Assembly: GCF_027942865.1 (NCBI RefSeq)
Contig: NC_134529.1
Location: forward strand, 17,350,467-17,414,466
Length of the DNA: 64,000 nt
DNA from: Odontesthes bonariensis
Taxonomy: Eukaryota > Chordata > Actinopteri > Atheriniformes > Atherinopsidae
Direction of reading: 5' to 3'
Shown: one piece after another, positions 13,396-23,837 of the stretch
Layout: every line of letters begins with the position of its first letter
Numbering within the stretch: position 1 is the first letter of the stretch
Position numbers and translations under genes: made by a program
Notes under the pieces: generated by a model
Seen by the model: only the letters and a program-made list of their open reading frames with translations
Told to the model about the DNA's origin: nothing
Database searches by the model: none

Positions 13396-14074
13396 GTCTA
13401 AACTAACCAACAGGCCATTAATTCTGTACAAAGCAAGGTCATGTGCGTCGGTTGTTACAGAAACGCTCATTAGATTATTCTTTTTACAGATTTCAAGGAC
13501 CTTTAGTGTTCCGTTCTATCCAAAATGTCCACATTTACACAGTGCACAACATAAATAGAGGACAGCGTGTGCCTGACACCTAAAGTAGGTGAGTGAGCAG
13601 GCAGCGTCGTTAGAAAAACTGTGCAGTGCTGCACCCTGCTGGGTTTGCTATGTGAACATGCTGTGCTCCATCATGAGACCTTAAGCCACATTTAAGGTCA
13701 GAGGGACTGAACACAGGGAACGAGACAATTATTGGTCTGTGTAGTGTAAAGTCACAAGACACAAACTATGAACCTTGCTTTGGCTAGTTTACTGTAAAAT
13801 AGGCTGTGCGCAGTCTGGTGTAGTTGGCATGTTCACATGCAGGTGATAAAATAAAGCTTTATTCAATAAAATATAGCTTTATTGATAAAATAAAGCTTTA
13901 TTAAAGCTCATTCAAAATGTGATTCAGGAATATATTAATTTCATTTTGATGCTTGTTGTTTACACGAGGAACAGTATAATGTACTGAAGGACAGTTTGAG
14001 GTTGTGGTTGGAAACATGTGTCTCTTTTAGGAAGAAAAAAAAAGGTGCGAAGAAGGGGCGGGGCCACAGCGCCT
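13396..14074. other. Non-coding stretch before the L1
   Basis: No gene seen. Contains the short AT-rich tandem repeat at 13846-13908 and ends at the L1 target-site duplication. Confidence 0.55.
13846..13908. repeat. Imperfect ~20-bp tandem repeat, three units
   Basis: Three successive units around the sequence aaaataaagctttatt, with one unit mutated to atatagcttt. Each unit contains an AAGCTT-centred palindrome. Confidence 0.7.
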
Positions 14075-14087
14075 TCTGTTCTGACGA

Positions 14088-14089
<2 letters not shown>
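14075..14089. repeat. L1 target-site duplication, 3' side copy
   Basis: tctgttctgacgacc, identical to 19385-19399. It lies next to the poly-T that is the poly-A tail of the minus-strand L1. The 15-bp length is typical of target-primed reverse transcription. Confidence 0.93.
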
Positions 14090-14145
<56 letters not shown>

Positions 14146-14346
14146 CTTCAAACTTTATTTAAAAGTTCCAATCACAATCAGAACATTGACTGTGGACAAT
14201 ACAAAACAGTCAGGCATCAAGGATTTAAATAAAACAAATACAGTATGAGACAAAGTGGATAAGGTGCATAGGTCATTACATAGGTAACCTAAATATAATA
14301 AAATAAATGAAATTAAATAAAAGGAGAAAGAAAATGGCAGGACATA

Positions 14347-17300
14347 TTATATTTCTCCAAATATTCCTTCAATTATGTTAACAGTGTGTATACATTTTTT
14401 ATTATCAATTCTTTTAATACATTCGAGGTAGTTCTTGAAATCAATTTCAAAAACAGGAAAGAAAGGTCGACCTTTAGAAAATTTGGTTTTATGTATGTGG
14501 AATTTTGCAATTAGAATAATCAGATTAATTAAGTGTTGCATTTTCCTATCTTTATTATTATAGTATAACAGTATATCTTTGGCATTCAAATTAATTGGTA
14601 TGTTGGAATGTGATGTGATGTAAGCTTCGATTTTTTTCCAAAAAATCTGGGAAAAATTACATTCAATGAAAAGGTGCCTAATCGTTTCCACTTCGGCATT
14701 ACAAAATACACAATTGGCATCAATATTGACAAATTTTGATACAAATTTGTTAGTGGGGTAGATGTTATGTATAATTTTATATTGAACTTCTTTGATTTTA
14801 TTGGAGATAACAAATTTATGTGGAAGGAGCCATGTTGTTTTCCAATTAATGTCAGAGAAAGAGGAAGACCATACAAATTTTCCTCGAGGTGTAATTTTCC
14901 TTTTCCTGAAAAAATGATTCCTTATATGTTTATTGTTACAATGGTGACTCATAATGTTTATACCATTAATAAAGAGGGTAAAGTCAACTTTCTCTGCCTC
15001 TTGCCTTTCAAAATGACCTTTTATCAATTGGAGAATGCCACTGGGAATAGCTTTTATCACTGTTTGAAATTCTTTATAGGTAACAGGGAAGATTTTAGAT
15101 CTAAGAAATTCTTCATAACTAAAAATTTCACCTACATCATTTTGTAAATCCTTAAGATATATTATTCCTTTTTCAATCCAATGTTTCAGAAATAGTGATT
15201 TATTTTTCCTAGTTATGAACTCATTGTTCCATATAATAGTTTTATGTGGAGAGAAGTTATGGACAAAGCATAGTTTTGCTGCTGAAATGGCTTGTTGGTG
15301 AAATTTAGATAATTTTAGGGGTAATTTTGAAACATTATAATCACAATTTAGGAGAAAAGGTAACCCTCCAACTTTCCCAAAAATATTCTGAGGTATAAAA
15401 TACCAAAGAGATTCTGGCTTTTTCAAATATTCTTTTATCCATTTTGTCTTAAAGGTATAGTTCACATCCATATAGTCTAACAGCTCCATACCACCATCTC
15501 CTCTTGGGGCTGCCAAGATCTCTTTTTTTAAACGATGGCATTTGTTTTTCCAGACAAAACTTATTAGGGTATTATTTATTTCTTTACAAAGGGATTGTTG
15601 AACAAAAAGAGAGAGAGTAGGATATACAAATCTAGAGATACCGTCTGCTTTACTCAGAAGAACTCTACCTAATAGGGACAGATCTCTTTGGAGCCACATA
15701 TTGAAAATATTTTTAGTTTTTTGTATTTTAGGTTTGAAGTTTTTTGTTTGACGTTCAATTATATTTTTAGAAATATAAATTCCAAGATACTTAATATTTT
15801 CTTTAATTGGTATTTTACATATAAGAGTTTCATTTGTGTTGTAGAGACATAGTATTTCACATTTTTTTAAATTAAGTTTTAAACCTGAAGCAACAGAAAA
15901 GGTGTCTATTATCTTAAGTGCTGTCTCTATTTGTTGTTTATTTTCCAAAAATAAGACTGTATCGTCCGCTAATTGAGTTATCCTAATCTCTCTCTCAAAA
16001 ATCTTTAACCCTCGAAAGACATTGCTCTGTCTAATTTGTATTGAAAGCAATTCAACGACTATAAGAAAGAGAAATGGGGAGCAAGGACATCCTTGACGGA
16101 CTGACCTAGACACTGAAAATCTTTTTGTGGTATTTGGGAATAACATGACACAGCTACTAATATCTTTATAGAGCATTCTAATATAGGATACAAAATGTTC
16201 ACCAAAACCGAAGGTTTGAAGAGATTTAAATAAAAATTGATGCTCTACACTATCGAATGCCTTGTAGAAGTCTAAAAATAAAATTAAAGCGTCTGAATCA
16301 ACATATTCAGAGTAATCTATTAAGTCAAGGATAAACCTAATGTTGCAACTTATGTGGCGATTATTCATAAAGCCAGTTTGAGTTTCATGTATGATTTCAC
16401 TTAAACCTTTTCTTAAACGCCTGGCGAAAATTAGTGAGAGTATTTTATAGTCAACATTGAGCAATGTTATTGGTCTCCAGTTATCCAATAGAAGGTGGTC
16501 TTTGTCTGGTTTGGGAAGCAAAGTTATTATGCCTTGTTTCATGGTTGTGGTCATTTCTTCATTATTTGTACATTCTTTCAGCATTTCAAAAAGAGGTCTT
16601 TCAATTATTTCCCAAAAGCACTGGTAAAATTCGACAGGAAGACCGTCCATTCCTGGAGATTTACCTTTTTTCATTTTGTTTACAGCTTCAAGGATTTCAA
16701 CTTTAGAGATAGGTTTTTCGCAATCCAATTTAAAATTATCTGATATTTTGGGAGTAAATTCTTTAACATTATTAATAAATTCTTCACCTTTTATTGAATT
16801 ATAATTAGAGCTGTATAGGTCAGAATAAAATTGAAAGGCGTGATTTGCTAAATCAGTTGGGTTGGAGGTTACAGAATTATCTATTTTTAGAGATGTGATA
16901 TTATTTCTCTTGTAGTTCCTTTTTTCTAGGGCGAAAAAGTAGCTTGTATTCTTCTCACCTTCCTCTAACCATTTAGCCCTGGAGCGTACAAAGGCTCCCT
17001 TGGTCATATTAATATATAAACTATCTAAATCATCTTTCAATTTTATCAGTTTAATTTCTTCCTCTGGAGTAGGGGAACTTTTGTTTATTAGGATATTTAG
17101 TTCTTTCATGATTTCAGATTCTTTAAGATTGCTGCGTTTTTTCATTTCTTTACTGTGTCTAATAGCTGATTCTCTGATTTTAAATTTAAAAAATTCCCAT
17201 TTTTGTATATTACTAAGTTCTTTTTCATTGAAAATATTCCCAGCAATTGCTTTGACTGAGTTACAGAAAGCTTCATCTTTCAGTAAATTACAATTTAATT

Positions 17301-18078
17301 TCCAGTAACCACGCAGTGTTGCTTTTTGTTTTAGAGGATTAGTAAAGGAAATGACTATCATTTTGTGATCTGAAAAGGGGGCATAACTATGTGATATTTC
17401 GGAAACATATTGCATAGTGTAAGAAGATATTAACCACATGTCTATTCGAGATTGTAAAGAACCACTAGCACTACTCCATGTATACTCTTTTTGGTAAGGG
17501 TGGATATATCGCCAGGCGTCTATAACATTAAGTTGCTCACCTAAGTGTGATATCACTTTAAATCTTGAATTGGAAGATATTCTTGCTGGTACTCTGTCCA
17601 TTAAGTCATCAGCTGCATCATTTAGGTCACCGCCAATTATTAAGTGGGCCTCTTTATATTTCTCTTTGAGCTTCAAAAGTTTTGCTGTCAGTTGGACAAT
17701 CATATTTTTTGCTAGAGCATTGTAATTATAACCATAAATGTTATTCACCACCAGAATCACATTGTTTACTCTAAGCACTAAAATAATCCATCTACCTTCT
17801 TCAGATAAGTGAGATTCTATAACATCCCCTTTAAATTTATTAAACAGAATAGCTACTCCTGCTGAGTTGTTAGAACCATGACTTAAATAAATCTGGTCTC
17901 CCCATTGACTTCTCCAGAATTTACGATCATCTTCACAGGAGTGTGTCTCTTGTAGAAAAAGTAAATCGGCGTTAGACCTTCTGCAAAACAAAAAAATTGC
18001 CTTTCTTTTGGTAATATTGCGTATACCATTGACATTAAGAGAAAATACTTTAAGGTTGATGAAATTGTTGGTCGCCAT
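14347..18078 (-). CDS. L1 ORF2: endonuclease-reverse transcriptase
   Basis: Encodes a 1243-aa protein when started at the ATG at 18078 (MATNNFINLKVF). The open frame extends 15 codons further upstream without another ATG. It nicks target DNA and reverse-transcribes the L1 RNA. The N-terminal AP-endonuclease domain (about residues 1-235) shows SLNVNGIRN, LQETH, GGDLNDAADD and SDHKMI. The central reverse transcriptase shows the motif A region LFLDFYKAFDSVEH, motif B RQGCPCSPFLF and motif C LADDTVLF (a Leu-Ala-Asp-Asp variant of YxDD/FADD). The C-terminal CX2CX8HX4C knuckle, CVFCNAEVETIRHLFIEC, is typical of L1 ORF2. There are no internal stops. Confidence 0.95.
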   Translation of the reverse strand: MATNNFINLKVFSLNVNGIRNITKRKAIFLFCRRSNADLLFLQETHSCEDDRKFWRSQWGDQIYLSHGSNNSAGVAILFNKFKGDVIESHLSEEGRWIILVLRVNNVILVVNNIYGYNYNALAKNMIVQLTAKLLKLKEKYKEAHLIIGGDLNDAADDLMDRVPARISSNSRFKVISHLGEQLNVIDAWRYIHPYQKEYTWSSASGSLQSRIDMWLISSYTMQYVSEISHSYAPFSDHKMIVISFTNPLKQKATLRGYWKLNCNLLKDEAFCNSVKAIAGNIFNEKELSNIQKWEFFKFKIRESAIRHSKEMKKRSNLKESEIMKELNILINKSSPTPEEEIKLIKLKDDLDSLYINMTKGAFVRSRAKWLEEGEKNTSYFFALEKRNYKRNNITSLKIDNSVTSNPTDLANHAFQFYSDLYSSNYNSIKGEEFINNVKEFTPKISDNFKLDCEKPISKVEILEAVNKMKKGKSPGMDGLPVEFYQCFWEIIERPLFEMLKECTNNEEMTTTMKQGIITLLPKPDKDHLLLDNWRPITLLNVDYKILSLIFARRLRKGLSEIIHETQTGFMNNRHISCNIRFILDLIDYSEYVDSDALILFLDFYKAFDSVEHQFLFKSLQTFGFGEHFVSYIRMLYKDISSCVMLFPNTTKRFSVSRSVRQGCPCSPFLFLIVVELLSIQIRQSNVFRGLKIFEREIRITQLADDTVLFLENKQQIETALKIIDTFSVASGLKLNLKKCEILCLYNTNETLICKIPIKENIKYLGIYISKNIIERQTKNFKPKIQKTKNIFNMWLQRDLSLLGRVLLSKADGISRFVYPTLSLFVQQSLCKEINNTLISFVWKNKCHRLKKEILAAPRGDGGMELLDYMDVNYTFKTKWIKEYLKKPESLWYFIPQNIFGKVGGLPFLLNCDYNVSKLPLKLSKFHQQAISAAKLCFVHNFSPHKTIIWNNEFITRKNKSLFLKHWIEKGIIYLKDLQNDVGEIFSYEEFLRSKIFPVTYKEFQTVIKAIPSGILQLIKGHFERQEAEKVDFTLFINGINIMSHHCNNKHIRNHFFRKRKITPRGKFVWSSSFSDINWKTTWLLPHKFVISNKIKEVQYKIIHNIYPTNKFVSKFVNIDANCVFCNAEVETIRHLFIECNFSQIFWKKIEAYITSHSNIPINLNAKDILLYYNNKDRKMQHLINLIILIAKFHIHKTKFSKGRPFFPVFEIDFKNYLECIKRIDNKKCIHTVNIIEGIFGEI

Positions 18079-18324
18079 AAATAAAAAAAATAGAAATAGC
18101 TGGATGCCGACTAACTTGAACAATCAAAAAGAAAACAACAACAAGAAAAGAGCTTTTTATAAAAACTCTCTACCTTTGGAAAAAGTTAGAAAAACTCTGA
18201 ACATTATGAGTATCAGGCATATAAAATGTGCTGTTTTGAGGCCATAACATTACTTGTAATGAGCTTTCTTAATATTCTTTTTTTTTTACTTTTAATAAGC
18301 ATCATGGTCTTCAGAGCTGGCTTT

Positions 18325-19113
18325 TCACGCAGTGAATTTTACCCCATCGATGAAGACGATCGGCCCTTGCCATCTGGTTTTCTTTCCATCCTTACGTGCC
18401 TGTTCGACTAAAGGCCACAGTTTGTTTCTGCAGTCTTTCTCGAAGCGGGTCAGGTCTTCGGCCATACGGAGGTTCATCTTCTTCAGGATGTCAGCGTTGC
18501 GTGATTCTCTCCAAATCTTAATCCTGAAGGTCCGCATGTTGAACTGGATGATGACTGGACGCGGTTTGTTATCATCCCTCGGGCGTCCCACTCTGTGTAC
18601 CGTGTCAACCAGGAACCCCATCTTACTTTTTTCATCCGGTGCAATCTGGCTCAATATTTTGAGGACTTCATGCCTCACATCTTCGTTTTCCTTTTCTGGG
18701 AGGTTGATGAGGCGCAGATTCCATCTTCTGCTGTATCTTTCTCCTTCTTCGGTTTTTTCTTTCAGTTCGTCCACTCTTTTATCCAGCGTTATCACTTTAT
18801 CCTCCGTTTCTTTAGCTTGAAAATTAAGCCCTTTCATTACTTCTTTTGCCTCTTTAATGTCCGCAGTGTTTTGTTTCATTTGCTGCTCAAAGACGGAAAA
18901 ACCCCGCTTTAACTCACGTATGGCTTGGAGGATGTCGGAGTTAGAAACCGTGTCCTTCTCCTTGTTTTCTCCACACAGTTTCTTTGGGTTTGGACTTTTG
19001 CTGGGAGTCTCGGGAAGAGGAGAACACAAGCCGTAGAAACTCTCCTCTGGCTCCATGTCCATCACCAGATTTCCTTTTGTGACTTCTTTTTTTTTTGCGT
19101 CTCTCTTTGTCAT
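18325..19113 (-). CDS. L1 ORF1: RNA-binding chaperone-like protein
   Basis: A 262-aa protein from the ATG at 19113. ORF1 proteins coat L1 RNA and form trimers through a coiled coil. Here a charged, heptad-like helical region (about residues 60-125, ending VDELKEKTEEGERYSRR) precedes the RRM-like segment starting RRWNLRLINLPE and a C-terminal domain (about 190-262) ending in GPIVFIDGVKFTA. This order matches vertebrate L1 ORF1. It lies 246 bp upstream of ORF2 on the same strand. No frameshift is visible. Confidence 0.92.
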   Translation of the reverse strand: MTKRDAKKKEVTKGNLVMDMEPEESFYGLCSPLPETPSKSPNPKKLCGENKEKDTVSNSDILQAIRELKRGFSVFEQQMKQNTADIKEAKEVMKGLNFQAKETEDKVITLDKRVDELKEKTEEGERYSRRWNLRLINLPEKENEDVRHEVLKILSQIAPDEKSKMGFLVDTVHRVGRPRDDNKPRPVIIQFNMRTFRIKIWRESRNADILKKMNLRMAEDLTRFEKDCRNKLWPLVEQARKDGKKTRWQGPIVFIDGVKFTA

Positions 19114-19364
19114 TTCGGCTCACTGGTGCAATGTTGGTGTTAGCTTCGTAGGCTAGCTTGTAGCTTAGTTGACGCACGTGTCAGGAGAGTTAATGTCCGT
19201 AGGTCGTCACTCGTCAGAATCTTCAACCTATTATCAAAACTCTTCTATCCTTGTTTGGTTGGTGTTTAGCCGTTTAACAAGCCGTTCAAACCGTTGGCCT
19301 CGTCAAATTATCATCAGATACTCGTTAATGCTGCAGAGCTTCGCACTTACACGTCTGCTGCAGT

Positions 19365-19373
19365 CGCCATCTT
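19365..19373 (-). promoter_or_regulatory. YY1-like site in L1 5' UTR
   Basis: On the minus strand AAGATGGCG lies 12-20 nt from the first base of the element. Mammalian L1 promoters carry a YY1 site at nearly the same place, where it sets the transcription start. The sequence and position are seen; binding is inference. Confidence 0.65.
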
Positions 19374-19384
19374 GCGCGACCCCC

Positions 19385-19399
19385 TCTGTTCTGACGACC
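19385..19399. repeat. L1 target-site duplication, 5' side copy
   Basis: tctgttctgacgacc, identical to 14075-14089. It marks the 5' boundary of the L1, so the element is not 5'-truncated. Confidence 0.93.
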
Positions 19400-19483
19400 A
19401 CCGACCTTTTGAAAGCGGTCACTACGTCACGACGTGAACACCTCGGCCCCCTTCCTCTCTCACGTTGTGTTGACGGGAAAACG
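19400..19483 (+). promoter_or_regulatory. Probable 5' non-coding exon/promoter of gene A
   Basis: Ends in gggaaaacg followed by the donor gtgggtgac at 19484. Gene B has a comparable structure: a segment ending ctggaaacg before the donor gtgagtac, then an intron ending just before a short leader and the ATG. The coding exon of gene A also starts after an acceptor-like ttcttcag at 19771-19778. The transcription start is not determined. The L1 begins only about 100 bp upstream. Confidence 0.45.
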
Positions 19484-19786
19484 GTGGGTGACAACTTTAT
19501 GAGCCTAGAGCTCAAGTCTGGAATATTTCTATTTCGGTGACTGGTTCACACTTTACATGTATTTTCACTATAGTCTGTCTCTCTCTCTCTGTCTGTCTGT
19601 CTCTCTCTTTCCCTTTAACCCCTCCGACGTGACTTTTCAGAATCTGGAGATCAGAATTCCCCCCCGAAGTGCCTTGAATTCCAAAAACAAACAAACAAAG
19701 CAGAGACGCAGCGAGGCGCACAGAAACGGGAAAAAAAAAACAGCGTGTTGAATCCCAAACACCTGCCGCTTTCTTCAGGTGAAGCC

Positions 19787-22700
19787 ATGTCTGTTCTGCT
19801 GAGGAAAATAAGGCGCACCGACGCAGCAGCTGCTGCTGTGCTGGAACGTAAGGGACTGCTTTTTAAAAGTGACATAAATAAACTGTAGATACAGTTACAC
19901 AGTGCATGTTTGTGTGCGTCTATGCTTGCATGCACAGATGTGCACGAGACTGTCTTTCAGTCGCAATGTCCAGTCTTGTTTGATATATTATATATATATA
20001 TATTTAAAATCAACCTGTCAATCAAATGCCCGCTGGACAACACATCTGTTATCTGTTACCGCAGGTGCAGACTTTTGCACAGATTCAGAGATCCAGTCAC
20101 TGACTCGAGAAGACCTGCACGAGCTCTTTCCTGGGGCTGAGAACCTCAAGCTTAGAAGGAACATCTTTGGAATGATACACAAACAGGTGAGTTTGTCCTA
20201 TTTGGTGCTGTGCAAAGGTCTTGAGCCACCCACCATTTGTTTTATACTGTGCTAAGAAAACAGGGAATAGGGGCAAACATAAATGTCAATGCAGTTCTAA
20301 CAAGCTTGAAAGGCAATATTTGGCACGAGCGCCTTTATTCTTCAACACAGCCTGAACCCTCTTAGCTTTCTGTCATCTGTCCAGAAGCCTTATTGACCTC
20401 CACTTTTCCAGTTTCCAGAAAATGTTCAAGGACACATTCCACACCATTCTAAGATATGACAAGTTTGAAGCTAATGGTCCATTGGAAATCACTGTATTGG
20501 TGTACATTGCTGTTGTACATTTGAAAAACTTTCTCATCGAAACGACCAGTCTCTAGTGAATGCTTGAATGACACATAGCTCATTGTTTTTTAAGTGGCTT
20601 ATCAAACAGAAAAACACTGAAAATAAGTGTAAAAAAGCAGCCAGTGTCCAAAAAGTATTTTTTAAAGACCCTCAGAGACCAGAGAATTATCGCTCAGGGC
20701 CACTTTAAAGATGACAAGAAAATCGGGCTCATTTGAAGCTAAATACAAAGACATGATGGGTGGCTTAAGACTTTTACATAGTACTCTATGCTTTAGATCT
20801 CATACACTTAAATTGTGCAATGCATACACATGAAATGTCATCAGGATTAATTTATTTTTGTGTTTAATCTGCACAGAAACCAGTTAATGTGCTTCTGAAA
20901 GAACTCCAAGGTTTAATCCCAAGTGATTCTCTCAGGGGTAAGGTTTTTGTTTTGGACTGACATAGTTTGAAAACGCATAAGCAACATTCTTACACGCGCC
21001 CTGACACTTTCTCCCCAGCTGCTCTGTCTACACATGGGGTCTTGGTCGACTACCTTCATATCCTAAAGGACGTGAAGACTCAAGTTCAGAAAGTGCAGAG
21101 TTTCCTTGAAGCTCATATTGGACTACTGGAGGACATCAACAAAGCTCAGGCAGACCAGGAACCTGACAGAGGTTGTTTTATTGTAATTTACAGATTTCAC
21201 GCGGTAAATGTTCCTGGTTGTTTCTCAAAAGAACTCTCACGCGTCCACCTCCGACATGTGGATGCTGTTCTTCTTACAGCGTCAGCAGGAAGTTTTCAGA
21301 CCCTTAATTTCACGCCTCGATTCTTTTTTATCTTTCAGAATCATTTTAACTAATTTACAAAAGGTTTTTGGAGTGTAGATTTACTGAAAATATCTCATTT
21401 ATATTTGCATTCAGACCTCCACTGAGTGCCTGGTTAAGGCACCTTTGAGAGTTGGAAACAAATGACTCCTTTTAAGGGAAACGTTTGTTTGATTGTGTTC
21501 TCTTAAAATGTTTGTTGATTAGTCAGAAATGAACAAGCGATAATCTGTCATTCACCCTCTTAATTACTGACCAAATCAGTAACTGCTGCAAGTTTCGAAC
21601 TTCGTCTTTGGCTCTAGCCACCAAAGGAAGTGGCCTATTTAAAACGATGAGACATTCGGAAGAACGGGAATGTGATTTACAAATGGAGCACCTCGACACA
21701 TTTGGTAGCAAATACAGCCTCAGCTCGTTTTAGACTTAATCCTACGAGCCTGGTGAAGCACTCCTTTGGAAGTCTTTCACATTCTCCTTGATTGAACGTT
21801 CAGTCTTCTTGAGGCTGTATTCTTTTTCCTGAGTTTTTCCAGGAAAAAACGTCCGTTTCGCACCTGAAGTAAATTCAGTACAATTACAGAGATCCCAATA
21901 CAGTACTTTAATTGTGAGCTGCAGCCATTTTGTTGCTTAATGCTGTAGTAAGTGATTGAAAATAACAATATTTCAAATGATATATATGATATTGGCGACT
22001 GTGACTTGGCTGTACTTAAAAAAAATATATATATACTGTATATATTTTTAAAAATTTCTGTAATACAAAGATCACATTACGGATTTTCAAAAATGTTCGA
22101 TATCTCACAAATTCAAACAAATGCAATTTCCTAAAAAGATACATAATCTGAAAATTTGTAAAGCCTCCTGTACATGCATAAAGTTTAAGGTTCACTGACT
22201 CCATCCAATGTTTCCGCTGCCATAATCCACAAATGTAAGTCGCTCAAACACTATCTCATCCTCTCCCTAGCTATGAAAGCTTCTAACCACCTCGAGCACC
22301 GAGCATGTACGATTCAGCGCCTGCATCCACCTGATATCACATGAATGAGGTCCTGTCCTTCATTATGTAGTCACACAGTCCAAAGCTCTGGAAGAAGCTG
22401 TTTACTGAATGTTCAGAATAATATATCACAGACGCACACCACATGGTTGCAGGGTAAATATCCTGCCCTGATTGCTTCTAATCTCATCTTTTTCCAGCTT
22501 CTTGTTTAGTAATATCCCCCCCCCCCCCCCCCCCCGTTGGTTAAAGACAAGGACAGGCAAATCAGGTTGTCAAAAAGGATTCTTACAAAGCTGCAGGACC
22601 AGCTGGGCAGATAAAAAAGTGTCCAAAAAGTGTGAGAATTACATAAGCAGGAGATGATTACTGGAAAGCAATAGTTTAAGTACAGAGAGAAATTGATAAG

Positions 22701-23837
22701 TAAAAATGTGGCAAACTGTGACACCACCATGTCATTGGACCCACAGATGTTTTGCCAGGCGCGAGCACCTCAGCCCTCTGCGCTCCGGTGGAGCCCCACA
22801 ACATCCCAGCTGATATCCATCCATACGGAGCTCAAGGTACATCTCACTTTTTTAAAAATGTTCGCGAAGCACAACTCTGAGCTTGATTTACACTTTGCTC
22901 TTTTATTACATGGAAGAGTTTGTGAATGTCAATGTCTATATCGATGTAACAAAATTGTAAGTTGCAGTGTCCATGTAGAGATTCCATCAAAATAAAGCAC
23001 TTCAACCCCCCTCCCCCCCTTCTGTTGCCTCAGTGATGTACCAGATGGTTGTCAGTGGTAGAACCTTTGATGCCCATCTTCAGTTGATGGCCAAGGTCCA
23101 GGCACAAGTTCAGGACCAGGTCCAGTTCATTTCATGCAGTGAGGATGGCCAGATCATTATTGTCTTCTGCCAAATAAGTTCACGCGCTGGGACAGAAATC
23201 AATACAGCCATCACTAGTTTAAAAGGTAAGAGAGGGACCTTTTTTTTAGCCCACTTTTCAGTTCATTTGTTTGGTTTTTATTTTGAGTTGCAGTCCTGTG
23301 TGCTTGAGATTGTCAACATTAAATAACCAACATTCTTTTGATTTACAGTTGTTTTAGAGATATCCACTAGATATCGCTACTTCTTGTACACTGAACCCTC
23401 CAGCTCAAAGTTCTCCACCCCGACCGTCTCACGCTCCCTCTTTTCATTTGCTCTCCACAGGGGATGTCCCTGTCATTCTGGTGCTGATGCACCAAACCCA
23501 CCAGGTCAAGCACGCAGCAGTGAGAACATGGTCCGACTACTCGAATGTCGTGTTGGACGTCAGTGTTTTCTACCACGAGACAGCCCGTGGATTACTGAGG
23601 TGTCAAGAAAATACCGTGGCCGTCTCTCAGATACTAAGCAAATTACTGGAGTACAGTATTCCGAGATGTAAATGGGATGTGAATGGTGATTATCAGAGGA
23701 CCGGGAGAATTTCTGGAGACAGAGGCTCTCATATTGACAGTGGTGGCAGTGAGTTGGGTTTCAGGTTGTTTAGCGGGAGCAGCAGCAGCAGCAGCAGTGA
23801 TAGTGAAAGTAAAAGTATTTGGGAGGGTGGGGAGTAG
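19787..23837 (+). CDS. Gene A: two-domain protein of unnamed fish family
   Basis: I do not recognise a named gene. Predicted coding exons are 19787-19847, 20065-20186, 20877-20937, 21019-21171, 22759-22836, 23034-23225 and 23461-23837. All have AG/GT borders and the phases join without error to give 347 aa. Residues 21-81 are helical, with SLTREDLHELFPG then LKLRRNIF, which resembles the second half of a SAM domain. Residues about 90-130 are a long helix (VQKVQSFLEAHIGLLEDI). Residues 159-300 alternate hydrophobic strands and helices (IIIVFCQISSRAGTEI, VPVILVLMHQTH, VFYHETARGLLRC), a Rossmann- or TIR-like layout. The tail is Ser-rich. No signal peptide or membrane segment is seen, so it is probably cytosolic. 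AATAAA occurs at 24109. Gene B follows with the same exon plan. Confidence 0.8.
20200..20785. mobile_element. Tc1-like MITE in gene A intron 2
   Basis: The left end reads gtgctgtgcaaaggtcttga followed by gccaccc, and the right end gggtggcttaagacttttac is its near reverse complement. This is a deletion derivative of a Tc1/mariner-type element common in fish. A longer remnant of the same family lies at about 39690-40244, where it forms one side of the tandem-duplication junction. Confidence 0.65.
22516..22535. repeat. Poly-C tract
   Basis: About 20 consecutive C in an intron of gene A. The matching site in unit 2 (about 41626-41633) has only a short C run with one A. Confidence 0.85.

Larger units (their letters stand above)
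14090..19384 (-). mobile_element. Full-length L1/Tx1-type non-LTR retrotransposon
   Basis: A complete element of about 5.3 kb on the minus strand. In transcript order it has a 5' UTR (19384-19114), ORF1 (19113-18325), a 246-bp spacer, ORF2 (18078-14347), a 3' UTR with an AATAAA (complement at 14154-14159) and a poly-A tail (poly-T at about 14090-14145). It is flanked by a perfect 15-bp target-site duplication. Both ORFs are open, which together with the perfect duplication suggests a young and possibly mobile copy; activity is inference. The element stands upstream of host gene A in divergent orientation. Confidence 0.95.

Noticed and set aside
13960-14248. Open frames rich in Lys or Phe around 14090-14145
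   Set aside because: They are translations of the L1 poly-A tail and its complement.
14767-17308. Several plus-strand open frames up to 126 codons within the L1
   Set aside because: They are antisense to the intact L1 ORF2 and carry no independent motif.
18332-18912. 162- and 105-codon plus-strand frames opposite L1 ORF1
   Set aside because: Shadow frames of ORF1; no start context, domain or splice support.
21523-22204. Multiple 60-codon frames repeated in both units between gene A exons 4 and 5
   Set aside because: Intron sequence copied by the duplication; no acceptor/donor pair joins them to the gene A frame.
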